Of a stretch of 64,000 nt of DNA, positions 44,149-52,403 are shown in pieces. Source of the stretch: Ancrocorticia sp047501485 (GTDB lineage Bacteria; Actinomycetota; Actinomycetes; Actinomycetales; Actinomycetaceae). Location: assembly GCA_047501485.1 (NCBI GenBank), contig JAZDRN010000011.1:1-64000 (forward strand), written 5' to 3'. The notes beneath the pieces were generated by a model. That model ran no database searches, was not told where the DNA came from, and was given only the letters and a program-made list of their open reading frames with translations. Positions within the stretch are counted from its first letter, which is position 1. Every line of letters starts with the position of its first letter. Both the position numbers and the translations under genes were made by a program.

Positions 44149-44949
44149 TCATCCCTCATCCGTGGCGAGCAGCAGGGACAACATCGTCACGAGTTCGTCT
44201 GCCGCTCGGCGTGCCCGACCGAGAAGTTGGTACGGGTCCTCCTTATCGGTGTCCAGGGTGTGAGGGTCGAGAGCCCTGAGGCTGTCGCGCATGCTCGAGG
44301 CTGCAAGCAGTATCAGAGGAGCTTCGTCGACGTCGTTGGCTAGGTCGTCGAAAGACTCCAGGGCAGTAAAAAGCCGTTCCCAATGCCCTTGGCGCTGGGC
44401 ATCGCCTTGACTTTCGCCTCTTGCGACTTTCAGTGCCTCGACGGCAGCGGCGAACAGGTCCCAGTTCATTGGATCGATGATGTCTGGCCAGGTCCGGTCG
44501 AGTTCTATACTCACGTGCTGTGGCCCGCGCCGACGCAGTTCCTGTGCACCCTGTGTGAGTTCCGTGCGGGTGTTCTCTATACGTTGGGTCAGCTCGTCTA
44601 CGTGGGCCTGGTCGTCGTCGGCTCGAGCATTCTCTAGTTCGGTCTGCATATCGGCGGTATAAACGGCGAAAGCCTTGGGATCGGCTGCGATAGCCTTCAT
44701 CTGCTCGGATAGCGTGTCTAGAGCGTTGTACACGTGCTCCCAGAGTGGGGAATCCTCACCGACGCTCCGCTGTTGGCGTTTGAGGAAACAGATTCGTTCA
44801 GTGGCGCCCAGCCTGGATTCGGCTGTCGCTGGCCGGTCGTACACAAGCCGGTAGAGAGGATCTTGAATTGGGGGCCGTATCTTGCCTTTCTCAGGAATAA
44901 GCTCCAGGTCGGTAATCAACCGGACCTGCTTGTCAGTTGCTCTCGCCAT
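44149..44949 (-). CDS. Unrecognised coiled-coil protein, 266 aa
   Basis: I do not recognise the family. The start MARATDKQVRLITDLELIPE looks like a short DNA- or RNA-associated basic head. The middle is an Ala/Glu/Arg-rich coiled coil (TELENARADDDQAHVDELTQ, about residues 105-145). The C-terminal half is helical. No signal peptide or membrane segment is present. ATG 44949 is preferred over 44955 because AGAAAGG is better spaced. Its start overlaps a truncated upstream frame. Confidence 0.65.
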   Translation of the reverse strand: MARATDKQVRLITDLELIPEKGKIRPPIQDPLYRLVYDRPATAESRLGATERICFLKRQQRSVGEDSPLWEHVYNALDTLSEQMKAIAADPKAFAVYTADMQTELENARADDDQAHVDELTQRIENTRTELTQGAQELRRRGPQHVSIELDRTWPDIIDPMNWDLFAAAVEALKVARGESQGDAQRQGHWERLFTALESFDDLANDVDEAPLILLAASSMRDSLRALDPHTLDTDKEDPYQLLGRARRAADELVTMLSLLLATDEG

Positions 44950-45136
44950 GATCATGGCCCTTTCTCAGGTTGACAGTCCGATTCAGCTCAACCGGTATGT
45001 GGAAGAAGCCCGTGCACTCGTCCTGGTCATTGTCCCAGGGATAGAGCAGCTTGCGCAGGAAGTCAGGCCGTTTGTGTAGATATCCACGCTGATGCCGACA
45101 TTCAAGCGCCCCAGAGAACGGAGTCGGATATTGGAC
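44933..45136 (-). pseudogene. 5'-truncated gene remnant overlapping the 266-aa gene
   Basis: A 67-codon open frame without an acceptable start runs from after TGA (45139-45137) to TGA at 44935-44933. It reads ECRHQRGYLHKRPDFLRKLL then YPWDNDQDECTGFFHIPVEL, which looks protein-like. Its end overlaps the next start by about 17 bp, as in a coupled operon. The 5' part of the gene seems lost. Confidence 0.4.
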
Positions 45137-45303
45137 TCACGGAGTGAACGGTGGGGATCACGAGTTTCCTTTTCGAGGTGATCCCGGGCCCATCAGACCG
45201 GTGCGAGGATTACGACGTCGGACCCGCATACGCAATGACCCATGGAGTGGTGAGGTGCTGCCCCTGGCTTTTTGCCTAGGGTCGAGCCACTAACTGGTTC
45301 TTA

Positions 45304-45882
45304 TCATGGTCCTATGACGGCCCAGACGTTGTTTTCCCAGATGGGCCACGTGAGAAGGATTGTTGCCAGGTAGGGGCCTAGCAGGCCGCATATACGCTTC
45401 CACCACGGGGTGTCCTGGGAGAATCTCCAGCCCACGATGAACATGGATACGGCTAGGACCAGGGATGGTAGATAGGTCAGGAACAGCGCGAGCCTGAGAG
45501 GCGGGCAGCCGTAAGACGCGCACGCTGCGACTTCCCCGTCGGTGAAGGGTCCTTGGGTGAGCATTGCTGAGTAAGCGAACGTGGCAACGAACGGTAAGCC
45601 CAGAACGTAGGCGACACCGGCACCTAAAAGACCGGCATCTCGTGTAATGAGCAGGCCCGAACGGAATCGGGTGACTAACAGGACCCCCAGTGCTGCCATC
45701 CACAGCTCCATGAGAGGGATTGCTCCGGCCATACGAGGAAGGCTGCGCCCCGGCCAGAGTTCCCACGCTGTACTGTACGCGCCGGGTATAAGCTCCCAAG
45801 ACCGTAAAGATGAATAGAGGAGGAAATACACGCCCACAAGTAGTCTGACCAGGCACGCAACCGTCTCGAAAAACCTATACAT
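45304..45882 (-). CDS. Multi-helix membrane protein, 192 aa
   Basis: I do not recognise the family. The product has five or so hydrophobic segments (near residues 5-25, 50-70, 82-104, 130-150, 165-185). A Cys-rich loop (ACASYGCPP) lies between the third and fourth. The start MYRFFETV at 45882 is preferred over the longer MWWERPSGG frame because GGGAAG lies ahead. MauE/DoxX-like architecture is possible but unproven. Confidence 0.6.
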   Translation of the reverse strand: MYRFFETVACLVRLLVGVYFLLYSSLRSWELIPGAYSTAWELWPGRSLPRMAGAIPLMELWMAALGVLLVTRFRSGLLITRDAGLLGAGVAYVLGLPFVATFAYSAMLTQGPFTDGEVAACASYGCPPLRLALFLTYLPSLVLAVSMFIVGWRFSQDTPWWKRICGLLGPYLATILLTWPIWENNVWAVIGP

Positions 45883-46305
45883 CCGTTTCTTCCCGCCAGA
45901 AGGCCTCTCCCACCACAATAGAACACCCGTTTTGATTTGTGGCTGGGAGCCGGAAAGGAAACTGTGGGTAACCGTACGGTCGCAAACCGATATGACCGGA
46001 ACGGGTGTTTAGTCCCGGGTAACCCATCTCTCTGAGGGGGTGCCCCTCAGATCGTCGCGAGGCTGGTTGAGGTCCTGCTACGCACCGTCGTCGGCCTCAT
46101 CGTCTCGGTGTGGTGGTCCTCGATCGCCGCCTGCCGCCGCATCGACACACAGCGCGCCGACTAACCACAAACGCCAGGAGGCACTGACTGGGTCCAGGCT
46201 CCGACCCCCTGCCTCCAGGAATGTTACCGATTTGTGCGCTTGCCTTAATCAAATCGTGTCTGCAGATGCCGGTGATTTCGGCACCCACCGGCCTAAAGTC
46301 AAGGT
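45883..46305. other. 423-bp gap, hairpin and a possible gene scrap
   Basis: No complete gene is supported. A stem CTGAGGGG (46032-46039) pairs with CCCCTCAG (46043-46050). From 46036 to 46163 one frame reads like a membrane-peptide end (QIVARLVEVLLRTVVGLIV, WWSSIAACRRIDTQRAD) but has no start codon. The 3' end of the gap holds the promoter of the lipoprotein gene. Confidence 0.5.
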
Positions 46306-47010
46306 ATGAGAAACTCTCGATACTCCACCCTGGCCGCAGTGGCCTCGATACTCCTCACCGTGAGTGCCTGTTCGACAAGTACGGGAGATACCACCCAGGA
46401 GTCGCCTTCGGCGCCGAAGAGCACGTCATCGATTGCGGCAGACCCCGCCAGCACTAGCCCGGCTTCTGAACCCGCTGCCACGGCAGAACCTTCCACTGCT
46501 GCAGAGCCGACCACCCCCGCCCCGGACACGTTCAGGTTCGGAGATTCCTACCGGAGGGCGGATGGCTTGACCTTCACCGTCCGGCCGTCGATTCGTTATA
46601 CGCAGGGAGACGAAGGAGTAGGTTCTGACGATTACCTCGGTGGATACGAGGAATACCATGAGCGATATGGAGATGCACCACCCGAAGGGGCGAAAGTCGA
46701 CTTGATCGTAGTTGTCGGAAATGAGAATGACGCTCCTGAGGACATGAACAGTGTCGGGGACATCCCATCCATCGATCTTTCAGGGCTTGAATTCGCCGTC
46801 TCTCGATCAGGAGAAGAGGGTTTCAGGCTGGAGTTCGCCTCAGATGACTCAGCGATTGCGGACCTGATGCCCGGTGGCTCCTACGCGTGGTCCTGGCTTT
46901 ACCTGGTTCCCAGCATCGAAGATCGGCCCAACACCAGTGATCTAACGGTCACCGTCACCGATTCGAACGATCCTGATATGGGGACCGTGACCTTTACCGG
47001 CGCTGACTGA
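46306..47010 (+). CDS. Putative lipoprotein, 234 aa
   Basis: The N-terminus has Arg, a hydrophobic stretch and a lipobox (LTVSAC, Cys at about residue 22), so it should be lipid-anchored outside the membrane. A Ser/Thr/Pro/Ala-rich linker runs from about residue 23 to 75. A beta-rich domain (VDLIVVVGNENDA, DLTVTVTDSNDPDMG) follows. Function is unknown. TAAAGT (46294-46299) lies 6 nt before the ATG, so the mRNA is likely leaderless. Confidence 0.82.
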   Translation: MRNSRYSTLAAVASILLTVSACSTSTGDTTQESPSAPKSTSSIAADPASTSPASEPAATAEPSTAAEPTTPAPDTFRFGDSYRRADGLTFTVRPSIRYTQGDEGVGSDDYLGGYEEYHERYGDAPPEGAKVDLIVVVGNENDAPEDMNSVGDIPSIDLSGLEFAVSRSGEEGFRLEFASDDSAIADLMPGGSYAWSWLYLVPSIEDRPNTSDLTVTVTDSNDPDMGTVTFTGAD

Positions 47011-47184
47011 CCGCGGCTCGTTCGATATCGCGGCCAGTTCTATTTGCTCTGGGTTCGACGACGCCGTCGACAAAGCACCCCGGCCCTCTACCACGGCAGT
47101 GGCCCTTTGCGGCGTCAATCGCACCGCCGCGCCGATGGCCTCGTCGGTCCCGCCGATCGGCGAGATTCTATTGACGAGGTTTTA

Positions 47185-47213
47185 TTGACATGGGGCACCC
47201 CAGGCCTCACTAT
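47185..47213 (+). promoter_or_regulatory. TTGACA promoter with palindromic spacer
   Basis: TTGACA (47185-47190), a 17-bp spacer and CACTAT (47208-47213) precede the transporter. The spacer begins with the palindrome TGGGG-CA-CCCCA (47191-47202), a candidate repressor site. A direct repeat TATTGAC occurs at 47169-47175 and 47183-47189. Confidence 0.5.
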
Positions 47214-47228
47214 TACGTGGTGTCTGCG

Positions 47229-48497
47229 ATGAACAACCTGATGGAGTGGCTCTCCATCCTCGCCCTTGTCGGCGTTCTAGCCTTTGCCGTGATCCGTCCC
47301 AAGGGCTTGCCCGAGGCTGTTGCCGCTGTGCCTGCCGCGCTTCTCGTCATCCTCATCGGAGCCATAGACCTGCCTGTCGCGGGCGAGGAAATCGCGAGCC
47401 TAGGCCCTACCGTCGGTTTCTTGGCGGCGATCCTGGTGCTCGCGCACCTATGCGAGCAGGAAGGACTGTTCAAAGCTGCCGGCCAACTCATGTCCAAGGG
47501 CTCGAAAGGCGATCCCAAGCGCCTGCTTGTTCTCGTGTTCGTCGCAGCGTCTTTGACCACCGCGGTCCTCAGCCTCGATGCCACGGTTGTGCTGCTGACC
47601 CCCGTCGTCTTCGGTACGGCTTCTCGCATGGGCGTACGGCCTAAACCCCATGTCTACGCGACCGCGCACCTGGCGAACTCCGCCTCGCTGCTGCTGCCGG
47701 TATCGAACCTCACGAACCTGCTGGCGATGAACACCTCAGAGCTAAGCTTCGCCACCTTCGCCATGATCATGGCTCTTCCGTGGCTGGTCTCTCTCGCCGT
47801 CGAATACTGCGTGTTCCGCTGGAGATTCGCCAGTGACCTGTCGTTGCGCGCCGAGCATGCCCGGGACGTCGATGAAGAGATCATGATCCCGAAGTTCGCC
47901 CTTGCCGTCCTGGTGATCACGCTGCTGGGCTTCATAGCCTGCTCTCCTCTCCAGATCGAGTCCTACTGGGCGGCCCTGTTGGGCGTCGTGCTCCTCGCCG
48001 GGAAGCGTCTCTTCACTGGCTCCGAGTCGAAGGGTCGGCAAGTGCTGGGTATGTTCAAGGCGGCGAACGTGTGGTTCGTGCTGTTCGTCCTTGCACTGGG
48101 TGTCGTGGTGCGAGCGGTGGTGGACAACGGCCTGTCCGAGACGTTGAGCCATCTGGTTCCGGAAGGAACGAGCCTGCTCACCATGTTGGCTTTGGCGTTC
48201 ATCGCGGCGCTGTTGGCGAATATCGTCAACAACCTACCCGCCGTGCTGGTGCTGCTCCCGCTCGTCGCACACGCCGGGCCGCCGGCGGTGCTGGCTGTGC
48301 TCATCGGCGTCAACATCGGGCCGAACCTCACCTACGTTGGATCTTTGGCCACATTGCTGTGGCGCAGGATATTGGCGGACCGGGATCAGGACACTGAGGT
48401 CGCGGAATTCACCAAGCTCGGGCTTCTCACCGTTCCGGTAAGTTTGGTGTTGTGTACGAGCGTCCTGTGGGGCGTCACTCATCTGATAGGAGTATGA
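47229..48497 (+). CDS. ArsB/SLC13-like ion transporter
   Basis: The 422-residue membrane protein has about 11 helices and ArsB/NhaD/SLC13-type features: FVAASLTTAVLSLDATVVLLTP in the first half and ANIVNNLPAVLVLLPL in the second half, the two inverted hairpin regions. The substrate may be arsenite, citrate-like anions or another ion. No arsR or arsC gene is nearby, so arsenite is not supported by context. MNNLMEW at 47229 is chosen over an in-frame upstream ATG that overlaps the promoter. Confidence 0.82.
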   Translation: MNNLMEWLSILALVGVLAFAVIRPKGLPEAVAAVPAALLVILIGAIDLPVAGEEIASLGPTVGFLAAILVLAHLCEQEGLFKAAGQLMSKGSKGDPKRLLVLVFVAASLTTAVLSLDATVVLLTPVVFGTASRMGVRPKPHVYATAHLANSASLLLPVSNLTNLLAMNTSELSFATFAMIMALPWLVSLAVEYCVFRWRFASDLSLRAEHARDVDEEIMIPKFALAVLVITLLGFIACSPLQIESYWAALLGVVLLAGKRLFTGSESKGRQVLGMFKAANVWFVLFVLALGVVVRAVVDNGLSETLSHLVPEGTSLLTMLALAFIAALLANIVNNLPAVLVLLPLVAHAGPPAVLAVLIGVNIGPNLTYVGSLATLLWRRILADRDQDTEVAEFTKLGLLTVPVSLVLCTSVLWGVTHLIGV

Positions 48498-48498
48498 G

Positions 48499-49020
48499 AT
48501 GAAAGTAGTTGCATGGATTGCACCCGGTACGTGGGATGCGGTGGTGACCGCCGCCCAGAATCGTCCGAAGGATGACCAGATCACGTTGGTGGCGGTGGCC
48601 GATACCCAGCAGGACATGCCGTCGGGGATCTTCTCTGGGCTCATGGGGCGCGGGCACGCACCGGGCCACCAGTATTACGACAAACTCAGCGAGGATGCCG
48701 CGCAGGATCTGCTGGAGCAGGCGAAACGGGCGTTGGGCCGCGAATGCGATACGCACCTCCTGGTGGGGCGCACCGAACGGGTGATCACCGAGGCGTGCGA
48801 CGACGCCGACTTGCTTCTCCTTGCGCGCGATGGAGACAGGTCGCGGCTGGGCCCCCATAGCATCGGCAGGCACACTCGTTTCGTCATCGACCACGCGCCG
48901 TGCACCGTAGCCGTTCTGTGGCCGGGGCAGACCCCGTCGCTGGATTCGATCCCTGACGAGCTTCCTCCCGAAGAGGATCCCGCGAACCTCCCGCACGAGA
49001 GGGAAGCCCGCGATTCCTGA
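48499..49020 (+). CDS. Universal stress protein family protein
   Basis: The 173-residue protein has a USP-like alpha/beta fold: KVVAWIAP at the N-terminus, DDADLLLLARDGDR and then SIGRHTRFVIDHAPCTVAVL, where the usual ATP-binding G-x2-G-x9-G-S pattern is only partly kept. An acidic 25-residue tail follows. It starts 1 nt after the transporter stop with AGGAG ahead, so it is cotranscribed and may regulate the transporter, as other USP domains do. Confidence 0.8.
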   Translation: MKVVAWIAPGTWDAVVTAAQNRPKDDQITLVAVADTQQDMPSGIFSGLMGRGHAPGHQYYDKLSEDAAQDLLEQAKRALGRECDTHLLVGRTERVITEACDDADLLLLARDGDRSRLGPHSIGRHTRFVIDHAPCTVAVLWPGQTPSLDSIPDELPPEEDPANLPHEREARDS

Positions 49021-49042
49021 GGGTCGTGAAGAAGCCGATGAA

Positions 49043-49073
49043 CGCAACGCCGCGAAGATGACGCGGCGTTGCG
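49043..49073 (+). terminator. Terminator after the USP gene
   Basis: A perfect 12-bp stem CGCAACGCCGCG (49043-49054) pairs with CGCGGCGTTGCG (49062-49073) around a 7-nt loop, 22 nt after the stop. Confidence 0.75.
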
Positions 49074-49100
49074 GCGTCTCGAGCGTCGACAAGGCATATA

Positions 49101-49120
49101 TGCGGCATGTACATACCGCA
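49101..49120 (+). promoter_or_regulatory. 20-bp near-perfect palindrome upstream of the dehydratase
   Basis: TGCGGCATGTACATACCGCA is symmetric except for one base pair (C/A at the sixth and fifteenth positions). It is centred on ATGTACAT and lies just upstream of the -35 box, so it is a candidate activator or repressor site. Confidence 0.5.
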
Positions 49121-49128
49121 CATTCCAC

Positions 49129-49157
49129 TTGTTATACAAATTAGTTACTTATATGAT
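49129..49157 (+). promoter_or_regulatory. Promoter and GntR-type operator of the dehydratase gene
   Basis: TTGTTA (49129-49134), a 17-bp spacer and TATGAT (49152-49157) form a strong promoter. The palindrome TTGTTATACAA (49129-49139) covers the -35 and fits the GT-N3-AC consensus of FCD-type GntR regulators, one of which is encoded downstream. Confidence 0.7.
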
Positions 49158-49214
49158 GTATGTGTCGAGATGAGGGGCGACGAAGCCTCTCTTCCATATG
49201 TGCAAAGGAGCATC

Positions 49215-50345
49215 ATGGCCGCCGACACCATCGCCTACATCAAACTCTCACACGTCATCCTCCCGCTCAAGACTGAGATCTCCGACGCCAAGGTATTCAC
49301 CGGTCGTCAGAAGCCGATGACGGAAGTCCATTTCCTCTTCTGCGAGATCGAAACCTCAGAAGGACACACCGGAGTGGGCTTCGGTTACTCGAAACGGGCG
49401 GGCGGTCCCGCTCAGTTCGCCCACGCCAAGGAGATCGCTGACAACCTCATCGGGGAGGACCCGAACGACATCGACCGTCTCAGGGTCAAGCTCCTGTGGG
49501 CAGGAGCCTCTGTCGGACGATCCGGCGTGGCCGTGCAAGCCATCGCTGCGATCGACGTCGCCCTGTGGGACCTCAAGGCCAAGCGCGCCGGCCTACCGTT
49601 GTCCAAGCTGATCGGCGCACATCGAGACGCGATCCGCTGCTACAACACATCCGGTGGCTTTCTGAACGCGCCGTTGTCCGCCGTCGTCGACAATGCGACG
49701 AAATCGCTTGAGGCCGGCATCGGAGGGATCAAGATCAAGGTGGGGCACCCCGACCACAGGATCGATTTCGAGCGCCTCACCACGATGCGGGAGCACCTCG
49801 GCGATGACTTCCCCTTGATGGTGGATGCCAACCAGCAGTGGGATCGCCCCACCGCCATGCGCATGTGCAAGGCGATGGAGGAGTTCAATCTGATCTGGAT
49901 CGAAGAACCCCTGGACGCCTATGACTACGTGGGTCATGCCGAACTCGCTCGTGAAATCGCCACCCCCATCGCAACGGGTGAGATGCTCACCTCGGTGGCC
50001 GAACATCAGAAGCTGATCGAGCTACACTCGGCAGATTTCATTCAACCGGACGCTCCGCGCATCGGGGGCATTTCCGAGTTCCTCAAACTCACCACGCTGG
50101 CCGCCAATGCGGGATTGCAACTGGCTCCGCATTTCGCGATGGAGATTCACTCCCATCTGGCCGCCACCTATCCGCTCGAACCCTGGGTGGAGCACTTCGA
50201 TTGGCTGGATCCCCTCTTCAACGAACACATGGAGATCAAAGACGGACGGATGCTCGTCTCCGAGCGGCCGGGCCTGGGAGTCACGCTGTCCGAGCAGCTG
50301 CGCGCCTGGACCGTGGAGACCTTCGATATCGGAACCCGCCCGTAA
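49215..50345 (+). CDS. L-talarate/galactarate dehydratase (enolase superfamily)
   Basis: The 376-residue enzyme is of the mandelate racemase class. The KxK motif is GGIKIKVGHPDHRIDF and the first metal ligand is in VDANQQWDRP. The others are in WIEEPLD and ATGEMLTS, and the catalytic His is in LAPHFAMEIHSH. This matches the L-talarate/galactarate dehydratase subgroup, which yields 5-keto-4-deoxy-D-glucarate. Fine substrate choice cannot be told from motifs. ATG 49215 is chosen with AAAGGAG ahead, over an ATG in the upstream palindrome. Confidence 0.85.
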   Translation: MAADTIAYIKLSHVILPLKTEISDAKVFTGRQKPMTEVHFLFCEIETSEGHTGVGFGYSKRAGGPAQFAHAKEIADNLIGEDPNDIDRLRVKLLWAGASVGRSGVAVQAIAAIDVALWDLKAKRAGLPLSKLIGAHRDAIRCYNTSGGFLNAPLSAVVDNATKSLEAGIGGIKIKVGHPDHRIDFERLTTMREHLGDDFPLMVDANQQWDRPTAMRMCKAMEEFNLIWIEEPLDAYDYVGHAELAREIATPIATGEMLTSVAEHQKLIELHSADFIQPDAPRIGGISEFLKLTTLAANAGLQLAPHFAMEIHSHLAATYPLEPWVEHFDWLDPLFNEHMEIKDGRMLVSERPGLGVTLSEQLRAWTVETFDIGTRP

Positions 50346-50470
50346 CCGCCAGCCATCCATGAGTTCCGATACCTCTTCCAGGTCAGTCGGATAAAATACC
50401 GGGTGACCTGGAAGAGGCCGCGCCCCTCGGTTCGTCCTCCGCCTTCGAGCACCGACCGCCCTGGAGAACG

Positions 50471-51196
50471 ATGAACGAGAATGGTGGTTCCCACCTGCGC
50501 CGGAACGATCCGCGCGGACTATCCCACGCCCTGGCCGTTCGTCTCAAGTCGGAGATCGCGGCAGGACACCTGGCAGCGGGGGACAGGGTCCCTTCCGAGG
50601 CTGAATTGGGACGGGCCTACGAGGTTTCGCGAACGGTTGTCCGTGAGGCCGTCTCGCAGTTGCGCGCAGAGGGACTGGTGGAGACTTTTCAGGGTCGAGG
50701 TTCGTTCATCGCGGCTGCTGGTCCGCTGACCGGCAGGGGCGACGACGTCGAATCCTTCACCCTGGATCTGTCGGCCTCGCGTTCGGCTCGCGACGTGATG
50801 GAATTGCGGCTTGGATTGGAGACGCAGGCCGCGGCGCTGGCGGCGCGGCGGCACCGTGCCATTGACCTCGCGGGCATCGATCGAGCTCTCGCCGATTTCG
50901 AACACGCCGTCGCCACACAGAGCTCGACCATTGCCGCCGACTTCGCCATTCATCGAGCCATTGCCGTAGCCTCGGGGAACTCGTTGATCGTCGAGATCAT
51001 CTCTGCCCTCGGCTCGCAATCGGTGCTGCTGCAACGCGCCAGCCTCCATGAGGAGGCGGACGTGATCTCACCCGGACACGGGGAGCTGTTGCGGCACGAA
51101 CACCGCCAGATCGGCGATGCCATTTCCAGAGGAGACTCTGAAGGGGCCCGCGCCGCCATGTTCACCCATCTGGCTCGCTCTATGGCCGCTCTCTAA
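50471..51196 (+). CDS. FCD-type GntR regulator
   Basis: The 241-residue protein has a winged helix-turn-helix (VPSEAELGRAYEVSRTVVRE, residues 41-60) and a C-terminal FCD ligand domain (ELRLGLETQAAALAARRH, DFAIHRAIAVASGN). It lies 125 nt after the dehydratase and probably senses a hexarate or its keto-deoxy product. Its stop codon overlaps that of the convergent glycerate kinase gene by 2 bp. Confidence 0.92.
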   Translation: MNENGGSHLRRNDPRGLSHALAVRLKSEIAAGHLAAGDRVPSEAELGRAYEVSRTVVREAVSQLRAEGLVETFQGRGSFIAAAGPLTGRGDDVESFTLDLSASRSARDVMELRLGLETQAAALAARRHRAIDLAGIDRALADFEHAVATQSSTIAADFAIHRAIAVASGNSLIVEIISALGSQSVLLQRASLHEEADVISPGHGELLRHEHRQIGDAISRGDSEGARAAMFTHLARSMAAL

Positions 51197-52320
51197 AGCC
51201 GTCTGCCCGCGACGAGAAGACGGGTGGCGCGTTCGGCGGCATCGGCCAGATTCGCGCGGCCGTGGGCAAGCGCCTCGTCCAGCGCACACACTTCCGCCAC
51301 AATAGGCATGAGCCCCACAAAGCCGTGATCGTAGAGTTCCTCGACACCGCTTCCCAGGCTGCCGGCGAAGCCGATAACGGGAACATTCGCGGCGCGGGCT
51401 ACCCGAGCCACCCCAGACAGCGTCTTGCCCATCAAGGTCTGGCGATCCATAGCTCCCTCGCCGGTGAACACGACGTCCGCGTCCGCGACCGCGTCGGCTA
51501 AAGCCACGGCATCCACCACAACGTCGACGCCCGATTGCAGCTTGCCGCCCAAGAAGGCGCAGAAAGCGTAGCCCAACCCTCCCGCGGCGCCCGCACCCGG
51601 GGTTTGCGCCGGCCCATCCAGATGGTCGGCAACCCTCGCCAGCTGCTCCAACGCCTCATCGAGGAACGCGACGTCCTCGTGCGTGGCCCCCTTCTGAGGA
51701 CCGAAGACAGCCGATGCGCCTCGCTCGCCCAATAACGGGTTGTCCACATCGCAGGCGACGCGAAAGTCAGTCGTGGCAAGGCGTCGATCGAGATCCGAGG
51801 TATCCAGCCGTTCCAGAGATCTCAAAGACGAGGGCGAGCCGTCCAGCTCATTGCCTTCCGCGTCCTGGAGAACGGCGCCGAGCGCGCGAAGCATTCCGGC
51901 GCCGCCGTCGTTCGTCCCGGAGCCGCCCAGGCCCACCAGAATCTCGGTGGCCCCCTCGTCCAGCGCGGCCAGAATCAACTGACCCACCCCGTAGCTTGTC
52001 ATCGCCCGGATGCGACGGTTGCAGGGTGGAATCATACCCAGCCCGACGGCCTCGGCGACTTCGAGGATCGCGCGATCACCGGCAACCGCGAGGGTGCCTA
52101 CGGCGTCTCCTCCCAGGCCATCGCGCAACGGCACTTCGATACGACGTGCGTCCAAGGCATCCGCCAGGGACTCCGTGAATCCCTCGCCACCGTCTGCCAA
52201 GGGGATCTCCGGGCAGTCGGCCTCGGGAAGAACGCGATGGACTCCCTCCGCGAGCGCGGCCGCCGCCTGTGCGGCGGACATGGACTCCTTGAAGCTATCG
52301 GGGCAGCAGACTATTTTCAT
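51193..52320 (-). CDS. Glycerate 2-kinase
   Basis: The 375-residue enzyme is a GarK/GlxK-type kinase. It starts MKIVCCPDSFKESMSAAQAA and has IPLADGGEGF, GLGGSGTNDGGAGML and GAGAAGGLGYAF. It phosphorylates glycerate to 2-phosphoglycerate, the last step of hexarate breakdown. It ends the minus-strand operon. The start ATG at 52320 has AGGAG about 8 nt upstream. Confidence 0.93.
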   Translation of the reverse strand: MKIVCCPDSFKESMSAAQAAAALAEGVHRVLPEADCPEIPLADGGEGFTESLADALDARRIEVPLRDGLGGDAVGTLAVAGDRAILEVAEAVGLGMIPPCNRRIRAMTSYGVGQLILAALDEGATEILVGLGGSGTNDGGAGMLRALGAVLQDAEGNELDGSPSSLRSLERLDTSDLDRRLATTDFRVACDVDNPLLGERGASAVFGPQKGATHEDVAFLDEALEQLARVADHLDGPAQTPGAGAAGGLGYAFCAFLGGKLQSGVDVVVDAVALADAVADADVVFTGEGAMDRQTLMGKTLSGVARVARAANVPVIGFAGSLGSGVEELYDHGFVGLMPIVAEVCALDEALAHGRANLADAAERATRLLVAGRRL

Positions 52321-52356
52321 GGGAACTCCTTGAACTCCGGAACACCAGTCACAATA

Positions 52357-52396
52357 CGGCACCGTGCCCGCACCATCGTCGGTGGGCACGGTGCCG
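52357..52396 (-). terminator. Hairpin between gudD and glycerate kinase
   Basis: A perfect 13-bp stem CGGCACCGTGCCC (52357-52369) pairs with GGGCACGGTGCCG (52384-52396) in the 83-bp gap. It lacks a good T-run, so it may be a processing or stability element rather than a full stop. Confidence 0.55.
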
Positions 52397-52403
52397 TTAG
52401 CGG

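Noticed and set aside
46036..46163. A small membrane-peptide-like frame
   Set aside because: It has no ATG, GTG or TTG in a usable place and is short. It may be a scrap of a lost gene.
42397..47010. Integrated prophage or island at tRNA-Leu
   Set aside because: No integrase, transposase or second copy of the tRNA 3' end was found, so only an accessory stretch can be claimed.
47044..47232. A 62-codon frame covering the transporter promoter
   Set aside because: It overlaps a strong TTGACA promoter and has no ribosome-binding site.
47229..48497. Arsenite efflux as a firm call for the SLC13/ArsB-like transporter
   Set aside because: No arsR, arsC or arsA gene lies nearby, and the fold is shared by carriers of many ions.
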